Shown: in pieces, positions 56,466 to 64,000 of the stretch
Layout: each line of letters opens with the position of its first letter
Position numbering within the stretch: the first letter of the stretch is position 1
Assembly: GCF_000772535.1 (NCBI RefSeq)
Contig: NZ_JSUM01000014.1
Location: forward strand, 1-64,000
From: Chelonobacter oris
Lineage (GTDB): Bacteria > Pseudomonadota > Gammaproteobacteria > Enterobacterales > Pasteurellaceae
Length of the DNA stretch: 64,000 nt
Direction of reading: 5' to 3'
Notes under the pieces: generated by a model
Databases searched by the model: none
The model's input: the letters and a program-made list of their open reading frames with translations, nothing else
What the model was told of the DNA's origin: nothing
Program-made: the position numbers and the translations under genes

Positions 56466-57411
56466 GACGGAACCGCTTAAACAACAAAATCAGAAAAATA
56501 CCGCTGCCAATCACGCCGACGATCAGGTTAATCGCAATTTCATAGGGATAAATCACAATTCGTCCGATAATATCGCACGCCAGCACAAACAGCGCCCCCA
56601 AAAGTGCGGTATGCGACAAAATATTTTTTAAATTATCACCCAAATACAGCGTCACGATATTCGGCACAATCAACCCTAAAAACGGAATCACACCGACAGA
56701 AACGATAACTATCGAAGTAACCACCGCCACAATCGCCAAACCGAGATATTGCACTTGTTTAAAATTCAAGCCCAAATTGGCGGCGAACGATTCACCCATG
56801 CCGACAATGGCGAAACGATTGGCAAAAAAATAGACTAATATCAGCGCAGGAATACTGAAATACAATATTTCATAGCGCCCGCTCATCACCAGTGAAAAAT
56901 CACCTTGCAGCCAACCGGAAAGGTTCTGCAATAAGTCCTCTTTCAACGCCAGAAAAAGGGTGACGGCACTGATAATGTTGCCAAACATAATGCCGACCAG
57001 CGGCACAAAAATCACGTCTTTAAATTTCAATCTGGACAAAATCGTAATAAAAATCAACGTCCCCAAAAAAGCGGTGACAATGGCAATTGCCGTTTTGCCC
57101 AACATCGAGGCGCTAGGAAAAAGAATAATGGCGATTAAAATGCCCAAACGGGCGGAATCCATCGTGCCGGCAGTTGTCGGCGAAACAAAACGGTTGCGTG
57201 TGAGCTGCTGCATCACCAGTCCGCACACCGACAGGCTGGCACCTGCAATCAGAATACTGATTAAACGGGGAACCCGGCTAAGGCTGAAAACCTGCCACTG
57301 CTCCAGCTCGAAACGCCACAATCCGTTCAAGGTCAAGCTGCTTGCACCGATAAACAACGAAAGCGACGATAAAATAAGCAGCAGGATCAGCAGATAACGT
57401 CTTTTAATCAT
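56458..57411 (-). CDS. Siderophore-type iron ABC transporter, permease 1
   Basis: 317 aa from ATG 57411 (TTG 57420 is an alternative; neither has a good ribosome site). FecCD family: SRVPRLISILIAGASLSVCGLVMQQLTRNRFVSPTTAGTMDSARLG (in part) with the conserved Q..tRN-P..PG-like stretch, GMGESFAANLGLNFKQVQYL, and GVIPFLGLIVPNIVTLYLGDN. It is the first gene of the operon and lies beside a Fur-like box. CeuB/FatD/YclN-like. Confidence 0.92.
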   Translation of the reverse strand: MIKRRYLLILLLILSSLSLFIGASSLTLNGLWRFELEQWQVFSLSRVPRLISILIAGASLSVCGLVMQQLTRNRFVSPTTAGTMDSARLGILIAIILFPSASMLGKTAIAIVTAFLGTLIFITILSRLKFKDVIFVPLVGIMFGNIISAVTLFLALKEDLLQNLSGWLQGDFSLVMSGRYEILYFSIPALILVYFFANRFAIVGMGESFAANLGLNFKQVQYLGLAIVAVVTSIVIVSVGVIPFLGLIVPNIVTLYLGDNLKNILSHTALLGALFVLACDIIGRIVIYPYEIAINLIVGVIGSGIFLILLFKRFRHV

Positions 57412-57441
57412 GGATGGCAATAAAGTATCTTAAAAATCAAA

Positions 57442-57464
57442 TGAGAATGATTTTTTATTTTATA
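57442..57464 (-). promoter_or_regulatory. Possible Fur box and -10 element of the iron ABC operon
   Basis: Plus-strand TGAGAATGATTTTTT (57442-57456) matches 10 of 14 positions of the 7-1-7 Fur motif TGATAAT-N-ATTATCA. On the minus strand a TATAAA (57464-57459) abuts it, so a bound Fur would cover the promoter. Placement and gene function support it; the match is moderate. Confidence 0.45.
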
Positions 57465-57575
57465 GATTAGTACAGAATAGTCAATTCTGTTTTGCTGAAT
57501 TGATTCGACATTTTACTCAATACGATTTAGCGCTATACTACGCCGATTTATACGCTTCCTGCTCGGAAAATCGTG

Positions 57576-58442
57576 ATGAATAAAGGATTGTGCTGTTCGC
57601 TGCTGGCTTCCGCACTGTTCGGCTATCTCTATTATTTTACTACCCTGCTTACGCCGTTAAGCGGCATGGATTCGCTCGGTTTCCGTATTTTATTTATGTT
57701 TCCCGCCGTATTGCTCGTGCTGTTTTTATTTAAACAACGGCAACGGGTTATCACGCATGTACAACGCTTCAAACAACAACCGTGGTTATGGCTGGTTGTG
57801 GTGTTCAATGCCTCAATGATGGGCTTCCAAATGTGGCTCTATCTGTGGGCGCCGAATAACGGAAGTGCGGTTGAAGTCACCGTCGGGTATCTATTATTGC
57901 CTTTGATACTGGTTGCCTTCGGCAAATTTCTGTTCAAAGAATCAATTTCCCGTTACAAAGCGTTAGCCATTCTATGCGCCGCACTGACGGTACTGTCGAA
58001 TATTCTGCTGACCGGAAAAATGTCGTGGGAAAGCCTCGCTGTCGGCTTGGGCTATGCATTGTATTTCGTCAGTCGAAAATGGTTTAAGATGAACGATCTG
58101 GCAACATTTACTTTAGAAATGGCACTGTTATTTCCGATCTGCCTGTATATGGTCTTACACGTCAATATTGATTCGGCTGCAAAGCTGAATCCGCATATTT
58201 ATCTACTGATTTTTTTACTCGGCATGATCAGCAGTGTCGCCTTTATTGCTTACATTCTCGCCAGTAACTGGCTGCCGATTAATTTATTGGGGCTTCTCGG
58301 TTATGTCGAAACCGTTGCCATGCTGTTTATTTCACTCTATATCGGCGAAAGGATACCATCGGCGTCTTATCCGCTGATTCTGGGCTTGTCGATGGCAATG
58401 CTGTTGCTGATGTATGACGGGTTTAGTGCGGTGAAAAAGTAA
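57576..58442 (+). CDS. rarD: RarD-like EamA transporter
   Basis: 288 aa from ATG 57576 (GTG 57573 adjoins it), ten membrane helices in two EamA-like halves. RarD-type marks: KGLCCSLLASALFGYLYYFTTLLTPLSG at the start, FNASMMGFQMWLYLWAPNNGSAVEVTVGYLLLPL in helix 3-4 (in part) and GLLGYVETVAMLFISLYIGERI near the end. The family is annotated from chloramphenicol sensitivity, but the real substrate is unclear. It is divergent from the iron ABC operon, 160 nt apart, and ends in a paired uptake sequence. Confidence 0.85.
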   Translation: MNKGLCCSLLASALFGYLYYFTTLLTPLSGMDSLGFRILFMFPAVLLVLFLFKQRQRVITHVQRFKQQPWLWLVVVFNASMMGFQMWLYLWAPNNGSAVEVTVGYLLLPLILVAFGKFLFKESISRYKALAILCAALTVLSNILLTGKMSWESLAVGLGYALYFVSRKWFKMNDLATFTLEMALLFPICLYMVLHVNIDSAAKLNPHIYLLIFLLGMISSVAFIAYILASNWLPINLLGLLGYVETVAMLFISLYIGERIPSASYPLILGLSMAMLLLMYDGFSAVKK

Positions 58443-58472
58443 AAGTGCGGTCGACTTTCGTTAACCGCACTT
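58443..58472 (+). terminator. Paired uptake sequences after rarD and dnaJ
   Basis: AAGTGCGGT (58443-58451) and ACCGCACTT (58464-58472) form a 9-bp hairpin at the junction of convergent rarD and dnaJ; it lacks a T tract. Confidence 0.6.
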
Positions 58473-58495
58473 CACCTTAGCAAGATCGAAATACT

Positions 58496-59620
58496 CTATT
58501 TCGTCAAATCATCAAAAAACTTCTTCACGCCGTCAAGAAAAGTGGAAGATTTAGGGCGATGTGTGCCGGCGCCTTCCAGACTCTCTTCCAGTTGTTTCAA
58601 CAAGGTTTTCTGTTCTTCGTTTAATTTGACCGGAGTTTCGATAATCACTTTACAAATTAAATCCCCTGCATAGTGGCTACGGGTCGAGGTCACGCCTTTG
58701 CCGCGCATTCTGAACAGCTTACCGGTTTGCGTTTCCGCCGGAATTTTCAGTTTCACCCGTCCGTCCAGTGTCGGCACTTCAATTTCACCGCCCAATGCCG
58801 CCATGGTGAAGCTGATCGGCACTTCACAATACAGATTGTTGCCGTCACGCTCAAAAATCTGATGATCCTTAACATGAATCACGACATACAAATCCCCTGC
58901 CGGCGCACCGTTTTCTCCCGCCGCCCCTTCGCCGCTCAAGCGCAATTGGTTGCCGCTGTCGACACCCGGTGGAATTTTGACCGATAAACTTTTAGCTTTA
59001 TGTACTCGCCCGTCGCCATGGCATTTACTACAAGGTTTTTCAATTTTTTTACCGCTGCCGTGACAAGTCGGACACACTTGTTCCGTAACAAAAAAGCCTT
59101 GTTGACGGCGGACCCGCCCCGCACCGTGGCAGGTCGGGCAGGTTTCCACTTTGGAACCTTCCTGCGCCCCGCTGCCGTGGCAGCTGTCACATTCCGCCAA
59201 GGTGTTGATTTTAATATCTTTGGTTGTGCCTTTAACCGCTTCTTCCAGCGTAATTTCCAGATCATAACGCAGATCATCACCACGCACGACTCGCTGACGG
59301 CCGCGTCCGCCGCCGCCAAACATATCACTGAAAATATCGCCGAAAATGTCGCCGAAATCCGCACCGCCAAAGCCGCCGCCCGCACCGCCTCCCTGTTCAA
59401 AAGCGGCGTGCCCGTATTGATCATAAGCCGCTCTTTTTTGTGCGTCGGTCAACACTTCATAGGCTTCTTTGACTTCTTTAAATTTGCCTTCGGCGTCTTT
59501 GTCATCGGGGTTGCGGTCAGGGTGATATTTCATCGCAAGACGTTTATACGCCTTTTTGATCTCTTTCTCTTCGGCATTGCGGGCAACACCCAATACTTCA
59601 TAATAATCACGCTTTGACAT
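58496..59620 (-). CDS. dnaJ: Chaperone DnaJ
   Basis: 374 aa. The J domain (residues 1-70) has the [19 protein letters not shown] motif that stimulates DnaK. A Gly/Phe-rich linker follows (about 72-110). Then a zinc domain with four CxxCxGxG repeats: [42 protein letters not shown]. The C-terminal client-binding domain ends near residue 374. It lies 231 nt after dnaK, with a hairpin between. Confidence 0.98.
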   Translation of the reverse strand: MSKRDYYEVLGVARNAEEKEIKKAYKRLAMKYHPDRNPDDKDAEGKFKEVKEAYEVLTDAQKRAAYDQYGHAAFEQGGGAGGGFGGADFGDIFGDIFSDMFGGGGRGRQRVVRGDDLRYDLEITLEEAVKGTTKDIKINTLAECDSCHGSGAQEGSKVETCPTCHGAGRVRRQQGFFVTEQVCPTCHGSGKKIEKPCSKCHGDGRVHKAKSLSVKIPPGVDSGNQLRLSGEGAAGENGAPAGDLYVVIHVKDHQIFERDGNNLYCEVPISFTMAALGGEIEVPTLDGRVKLKIPAETQTGKLFRMRGKGVTSTRSHYAGDLICKVIIETPVKLNEEQKTLLKQLEESLEGAGTHRPKSSTFLDGVKKFFDDLTK

Positions 59621-59775
59621 AATAATTCCGTTCGTTTGTCTCAGTTTTCTGTGTAATTTAAATTCGCAAAAATAAGGCGCTGAAACGCTGCCTTTTCACC
59701 GTTGCGATAGCCTCAACCGCACTTTCGTGTGGATGTTGCGGTACAGTTTATCTACAATATTCTTATTTATATGTG

Positions 59776-59802
59776 CAAAAGGGCGATGATTACTCGTCGC
59801 CC
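59776..59802 (-). terminator. Hairpin between dnaK and dnaJ
   Basis: On the minus strand AGGGCGA-CGAGTAATCA-TCGCCCT followed by TTTG. It probably lowers dnaJ expression relative to dnaK rather than separating them fully. Confidence 0.6.
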
Positions 59803-59851
59803 TGAGTTATTTAAAGAAAAGGGTTTTTCCTTTCTTTCCGTGTCATACAAG

Positions 59852-61765
59852 TTACTTGTCTTTCACTTCTTCGAATTCGGCATCGACCACATCGTCGCCG
59901 CCTTTGCCTTGTTCAGCTTGGGCTTGAGCCTGTTGCTGTCCGGCTTGCGCTTGGCTTTGTGCCGCCGCAATCAATTTTTCGGAAGCTTGGATTAAGGCTT
60001 GTGTTTTCGCTTCGATCACATCTTTGTTTTCGCCTTTCGCTGCGGTTTCCAGTTCGCTGACCGCACTTTCGATCGCCGCTCTGTCTTCGGCACCTAAAGC
60101 TTCACCGGCTTCTTCCAACTGTTTACGGGTTGAGTGAACCAGATGATCCGCCTGATTGCGAGCCTGTACCAATTCTTCAAATTTACGATCCGCTTCGGCA
60201 TTCGCTTCGGCATCACGCACCATTTGTTGAATTTCGTCATCACTCAAACCGGAAGAGGCTTTGATCGTAATTTTTTGCTCTTTACCCGTGCCTTTGTCTT
60301 TGGCGGAAACGTGTAGGATACCGTCGGCATCAATGTCGAAAGTCACTTCGATTTGCGGCATACCGCGCGGTGCCGCCTGAATTCCTTCCAGATTGAACTG
60401 CCCCAGCGATTTATTGTCACCGGCACGTTTACGTTCACCTTGCAATACATGAATGGTCACCGCACTTTGATTATCTTCCGCTGTCGAGAACACTTGGCTG
60501 TGTTTGGTCGGAATCGTGGTGTTTTTCTCGATCAGTTTGGTCATCACGCTGCCCATGGTTTCGATACCCAATGACAACGGTGTCACGTCAAGCAACAATA
60601 CGTCCTTCACATCACCGGCCAATACACCGCCCTGCACCGCCGCACCGATTGCCACCGCTTCATCCGGATTCACGTCTTTGCGAGGTTCTTTACCGAAGAA
60701 TTCCGCCACTTTTTGCTGAACCAACGGCATACGAGTTTGTCCGCCGACTAAAATCACATCATCAATTTCAGACACGCTCAAATCGGCGTCTTTCAACGCA
60801 ATACGCACCGGCTCTAGAGAGCGCTGTACCAACTCTTCTACCAAAGATTCCAATTTGGCACGGGTCAATTTGATGTTCAAGTGTTTCGGACCGGTCGCAT
60901 CTGCGGTGATATACGGCAGGTTGACATCGGTTTGTTGAGCGGAAGACAATTCGATTTTCGCTTTCTCGCCCGCTTCTTTCAAACGTTGCATTGCTAACGG
61001 ATCGTTACGCAGATCGATACCTTGCTCTTTCTTGAATTCATCAACCAGATAATTGATCACTCGGTTATCAAAGTCTTCACCACCTAAATGAGTATCCCCA
61101 TTGGTCGCCAACACTTCAAAGGTTTTTTCGCCGTCAACATCATCAATTTCGATGATGGACAAGTCAAAAGTACCACCGCCCAAATCGTAAACTGCAATGG
61201 TGTGGTTGCCTTTGTCTTTATCCAGACCGTATGCCAACGCTGCCGCCGTCGGTTCGTTGATGATACGTTTGACTTCCAAACCTGCGATACGACCGGCATC
61301 TTTGGTCGCCTGACGTTGTGCGTCATTAAAATATGCCGGCACGGTGATAACCGCTTCAGTCACTTTCTCGCCCAAGAAATCTTCGGCGGTTTTTTTCATT
61401 TTTTTCAAGACTTCGGCAGAAATTTGCGGCGGCGCCATTTTCTCGTCTTTCACCGATACCCACGCATCGCCGTTGTCTGCTTTAACAATGTCAAACGGCA
61501 TAATGTTTACATCACGTTGTACTTCTTCATCGGTAAAACGACGACCGATTAAACGCTTAATCGCAAACAGTGTATTTTTCGGGTTGGTGACCGCTTGACG
61601 TTTTGCCGGCTGTCCGACCAACGTTTCACCGTCTTGTGTATAGGCAATAATTGACGGGGTTGTACGATCCCCTTCCGCATTTTCAATTACACGCGGTTTA
61701 TCACCGTCCATCACTGCAACACATGAGTTTGTTGTACCCAAGTCAATACCAATAATTTTTCCCAT
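59852..61765 (-). CDS. dnaK: Chaperone DnaK (Hsp70)
   Basis: 637 aa, normal for proteobacteria. ATPase domain about residues 1-385: [16 protein letters not shown], the phosphate-2 loop [17 protein letters not shown], and [16 protein letters not shown]. The linker VLLLDVTP is followed by the beta-sandwich peptide-binding domain and a helical lid. The Gln/Ala-rich tail ends [11 protein letters not shown] 61765. It works with DnaJ and GrpE (grpE is elsewhere). A heat-shock type promoter lies upstream. Confidence 0.98.
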   Translation of the reverse strand: MGKIIGIDLGTTNSCVAVMDGDKPRVIENAEGDRTTPSIIAYTQDGETLVGQPAKRQAVTNPKNTLFAIKRLIGRRFTDEEVQRDVNIMPFDIVKADNGDAWVSVKDEKMAPPQISAEVLKKMKKTAEDFLGEKVTEAVITVPAYFNDAQRQATKDAGRIAGLEVKRIINEPTAAALAYGLDKDKGNHTIAVYDLGGGTFDLSIIEIDDVDGEKTFEVLATNGDTHLGGEDFDNRVINYLVDEFKKEQGIDLRNDPLAMQRLKEAGEKAKIELSSAQQTDVNLPYITADATGPKHLNIKLTRAKLESLVEELVQRSLEPVRIALKDADLSVSEIDDVILVGGQTRMPLVQQKVAEFFGKEPRKDVNPDEAVAIGAAVQGGVLAGDVKDVLLLDVTPLSLGIETMGSVMTKLIEKNTTIPTKHSQVFSTAEDNQSAVTIHVLQGERKRAGDNKSLGQFNLEGIQAAPRGMPQIEVTFDIDADGILHVSAKDKGTGKEQKITIKASSGLSDDEIQQMVRDAEANAEADRKFEELVQARNQADHLVHSTRKQLEEAGEALGAEDRAAIESAVSELETAAKGENKDVIEAKTQALIQASEKLIAAAQSQAQAGQQQAQAQAEQGKGGDDVVDAEFEEVKDK

Positions 61766-61910
61766 TTTGTTTCTCCTGTTAAATCTGAAATGCTTTAACG
61801 AATTGCTTCGATGCTGTTAAGATGCGGACTAAAAATCGGATTTCAACTCTGTTTTGAAAATATTCTTAAAATTTGTTGCCAACCGCGCTTAATCCATCGC
61901 CTGTTGCACT

Positions 61911-61938
61911 AAATAAGGCTGAAAAAAGAAAGTTCAAG
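61911..61938 (-). promoter_or_regulatory. Sigma-32 (RpoH) promoter of dnaK
   Basis: On the minus strand CTTGAA (61938-61933), 14 bp, then CCTTATTT (61918-61911), matching the sigma-32 consensus CTTGAA-N13/14-CCCCATNT at most positions. It leaves a leader of about 140 nt before dnaK. Confidence 0.7.
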
Positions 61939-62044
61939 GGAAAACCGCACTTTTTGTTAAATTTATTGCCTGATAAAAATCAAACATGGCATAATCCCGC
62001 CATCTGTTAATTTTTTAAACACGTTTGACACGCAAGGAAACCCT

Positions 62045-63463
62045 ATGAAAAAATCTTCTTTAGCCATTGCTACTATTGCCGTTATCGCTGCGGCGTGGGC
62101 AGGCGGAACTTGGTACTCGGGCAAAGTTCTGGAAGAGAAATATCCTCTTTATATTCAACAAAACAACGAAAGAAACGCCAATTTCCTGTTAAACGGTGAA
62201 TACCGCCTTGAACTCAAAAACGCTAAACTGGTTCGCGGCTTTTTCACCACTGAACTGGAAGATCGACTGATTATCACGAAATTATCCGACAACACACAAT
62301 ATGTCATACCGTTCAAAAGCGTTGCCGAACACGGTCCGTTTCCACTCTCCCGTTTAACCTCACTACGTTTGGCGCCGGTGATGACCGCCGCTCACAGTGA
62401 AATCAGTGAAGATCCGTCAATTGCCGATCTGTTTAAAGCCTCAAAGGGTATCCCGCCAATCGTCAGCGATTTCACCATCAGCTACAGCGGACAACTCAAG
62501 CAACACACCACTATTGCCGCCTTTGATTACCAAGATGCGGATATTACCCTCAATAGCACGCAAGCCAAGATTGAAAGCGACACTAATCAAAAAGGCATTG
62601 GCTTGGTTAAAATTGCGCTGGACAAACTGAACCTCAATCTCGCCACAAAGGGAAATGCTCTGACGCTGAATAAACTGAACGTACATTCCGATTTAACGCC
62701 GACATCATGGGAATTTTTGCCGAGCGGGAAACAGATTATCACCTTGGAATCACTCGATTCTCAATCTGCAAACGGTGAAAAAAAGGTAGAATTGCGTAAT
62801 ATCAAACTGGATTACAATACCGCACTTTCCGGCGATTTCGCCGATTTCACCTTCAAAAACAGCGTTGAATCCGTCACGTTCAACCAACAACCGCTGGGTA
62901 ATATCGAATTAAATGTCGCGCTTAACCATCTAAAAGCGGAAACCGTCAATCAAATGGCGGAAATAGCCGGTAAAGAAACCAATCCTGACATTGTAGAGCA
63001 ACAATTGTCGTCTTTAGGCTTAACGCTGCTGCAAAACCAACCGGCACTCCACATTCAACCGTTTAACCTGAAAAACAGTGCCGGCGAAAATAAGCTGACC
63101 TTTGATGTGGCGCTGTCGAAAGAAGATCCTTCCGTCGGTCTGATGCAAGGTAAAATCCTGTCATTATTTGACCAACTGACGTTAAATGCCGACATCAGCA
63201 AACCGGCTACAGAGCAATTGTTGCTCTCAGTGGCACAAATCGGCTCTTCGATACCACTATCCGAACAGGAAATTACAAACCTAAAATTCAATTTGGAATC
63301 GGAGTTGGACAAATCGGTACAACAAAACATACTCTCGACTTCCGATAACCAACACTATCAAAGTAAACTGATTTTGGAAAACGGCGAGCTGAAACTGAAC
63401 GGTGAAGTCATTCCGGAAAAAGACATTGCGCAAAGTTTGTTGATGATTATCATGGGACGATAG
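62045..63463 (+). CDS. ydgA: YdgA-like DUF945 family protein
   Basis: 472 aa. An N-terminal signal anchor (SSLAIATIAVIAAAWAGGTWY at residues 4-24) is followed by the family start YSGKVLEEKYPLYIQQNN. A long beta-rich periplasmic region resembles an AsmA-like or lipid-binding repeat: LRLAPVMTAAHSEISED, LDSQSANGEKKVELRNIKLDYN, and a final segment KLNGEVIPEKDIAQSL near residue 460. The role of DUF945 proteins is not established; some E. coli relatives are cell-envelope proteins. It ends in a strong paired-uptake-sequence terminator and is divergent from dnaK, 280 nt apart. Confidence 0.82.
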   Translation: MKKSSLAIATIAVIAAAWAGGTWYSGKVLEEKYPLYIQQNNERNANFLLNGEYRLELKNAKLVRGFFTTELEDRLIITKLSDNTQYVIPFKSVAEHGPFPLSRLTSLRLAPVMTAAHSEISEDPSIADLFKASKGIPPIVSDFTISYSGQLKQHTTIAAFDYQDADITLNSTQAKIESDTNQKGIGLVKIALDKLNLNLATKGNALTLNKLNVHSDLTPTSWEFLPSGKQIITLESLDSQSANGEKKVELRNIKLDYNTALSGDFADFTFKNSVESVTFNQQPLGNIELNVALNHLKAETVNQMAEIAGKETNPDIVEQQLSSLGLTLLQNQPALHIQPFNLKNSAGENKLTFDVALSKEDPSVGLMQGKILSLFDQLTLNADISKPATEQLLLSVAQIGSSIPLSEQEITNLKFNLESELDKSVQQNILSTSDNQHYQSKLILENGELKLNGEVIPEKDIAQSLLMIIMGR

Positions 63464-63496
63464 TAAACCTTTCGCCCGTATCCGTCATTTATCCCC

Positions 63497-63525
63497 AAAG
63501 TGCGGTTTCACAACCGCACTTTTTT
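63497..63525 (+). terminator. Paired uptake-sequence terminator after the DUF945 gene
   Basis: AAAGTGCGGTT-TCAC-AACCGCACTTT followed by TTT: an 11-bp stem made of two oppositely oriented uptake sequences. Confidence 0.85.
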
Positions 63526-63720
63526 ATGCTCATTCTACTTATCCGTTTGTCGTTATCCGCCATGACATCTAAACTCCGCTAATCATCTATTTTTTGGAAT
63601 CCCAATCACAAAAATCACACCAAGTACGCTATTTCTACAAACCATTTTGACAATAATCAACCCCGCTCGGATTTCTTATGCTAAAATCGCAGCAAAATTC
63701 CCACTTAGAGAAGAATAATA

Positions 63721-64000
63721 ATGAAGCTAAGTAAATTTACCGACTACAACCTACGGGTTTTAATCTATCTGGCACTCAATAATGATCGGCTCTGCACGAT
63801 TCAGGAAATTGCCACGGCGTATCAAATTTCTGAAAACCACTTGATGAAAGTGATTCATCATTTGGCAAAACAACAAACGATTTTATCTCGACGCGGCAAA
63901 GGCGGCGGCATTCAGCTGGCCCGTCCGCCGCATGAAATCAATTTGGCGCAGGTCATCCGCAATGCGGAGGGCGATGACTGGCTGGTAAAATGCCGTGATC
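63721..64000 (+). CDS. nsrR: NsrR-type Rrf2 repressor, 5' part (cut by the right edge)
   Basis: ATG 63721; 93 codons are visible. The winged helix reads KLSKFTDYNLRVLIYLALNN, ISENHLMKVIHHLAKQQ and RRGKGGGIQLARPP. The FTDY start is as in NsrR (E. coli FTDYGLR), not IscR. The first Cys of the Fe-S cluster, in LVKCRD, falls at residue 91, exactly where E. coli NsrR has Cys91. NsrR senses nitric oxide through its Fe-S cluster and represses NO-defence genes. A -10-like TAAAAT lies upstream. Confidence 0.8.
   Translation, partial: MKLSKFTDYNLRVLIYLALNNDRLCTIQEIATAYQISENHLMKVIHHLAKQQTILSRRGKGGGIQLARPPHEINLAQVIRNAEGDDWLVKCRD

Overview
The window is chromosomal DNA of a Pasteurellaceae bacterium from the Haemophilus influenzae-like ('Hin') uptake-sequence subclade. 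The direct evidence is the 9-mer AAGTGCGGT / ACCGCACTT, which occurs dozens of times on both strands inside and between genes and is often paired as an inverted repeat at gene ends. Gene content agrees: the comNOPQ-recC competence locus behind a CRP-S site, a nhaC-family antiporter, proQ-prc next to letAB, and no phage or rRNA genes. The species cannot be fixed from sequence alone; Actinobacillus succinogenes, Basfia, Aggregatibacter and Haemophilus are the obvious comparisons.

Layout. 1-5.8 kb (accessory): the 5' part of a BapA-type repeat adhesin runs off the left edge. It has a heptanucleotide tandem repeat in its leader and an apparent 25-nt deletion in a repeat. A degenerate stretch follows, then an unusual 1061-aa protein fusing a helical toroid-like region to a MurF-like ligase, and a hexapeptide acyltransferase. 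5.9-15 kb: purU, hns, a NhaC-type antiporter, ilvIH, fumC, and a pair of exported proteins (chalcone-isomerase-like and CsiV-like). 15-24 kb: queA, tgt, yajC, secD and secF on the minus strand, preceded there by recC. 24-26.4 kb: comNOPQ pseudopilin genes, apparently transcribed with recC from a CRP-S (Sxy-dependent) promoter. 26.5-32 kb: murQ, an exported cysteine hydrolase divergent from an AraC regulator, a thioredoxin-like protein, a GntP permease and a DUF924 protein. 32-37.5 kb: a KefB/C K+ efflux antiporter, mepM, and znuCB with an IS/MITE-like remnant in front.

37.8-43 kb is a compact accessory catabolic operon: a short-chain dehydrogenase, a split transketolase (two subunits), an MFS anion:cation symporter and a LysR regulator, with no kinase or isomerase. 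43-50.4 kb: an MmcQ/YjbR protein, proQ-prc, and the divergent letA-letB lipid-transport pair. 50.4-53.7 kb: anmK, pepT and adk. 53.8-57.4 kb: a four-gene siderophore-type iron ABC transporter with a possible Fur site. 57.6-64 kb: rarD, dnaK-dnaJ with a heat-shock promoter, a DUF945 protein, and the start of an NsrR-type repressor cut by the right edge.

Functional links: anmK and murQ act in succession in anhydro-MurNAc recycling; ilvIH feeds branched-chain amino acid synthesis; yajC-secDF assists export; queA and tgt both serve queuosine tRNA modification; comNOPQ and recC link DNA uptake to recombination. The most novel-looking loci are the toroid-MurF-like fusion near the adhesin and the SDR/split-transketolase operon. 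Both are inferred from sequence only.
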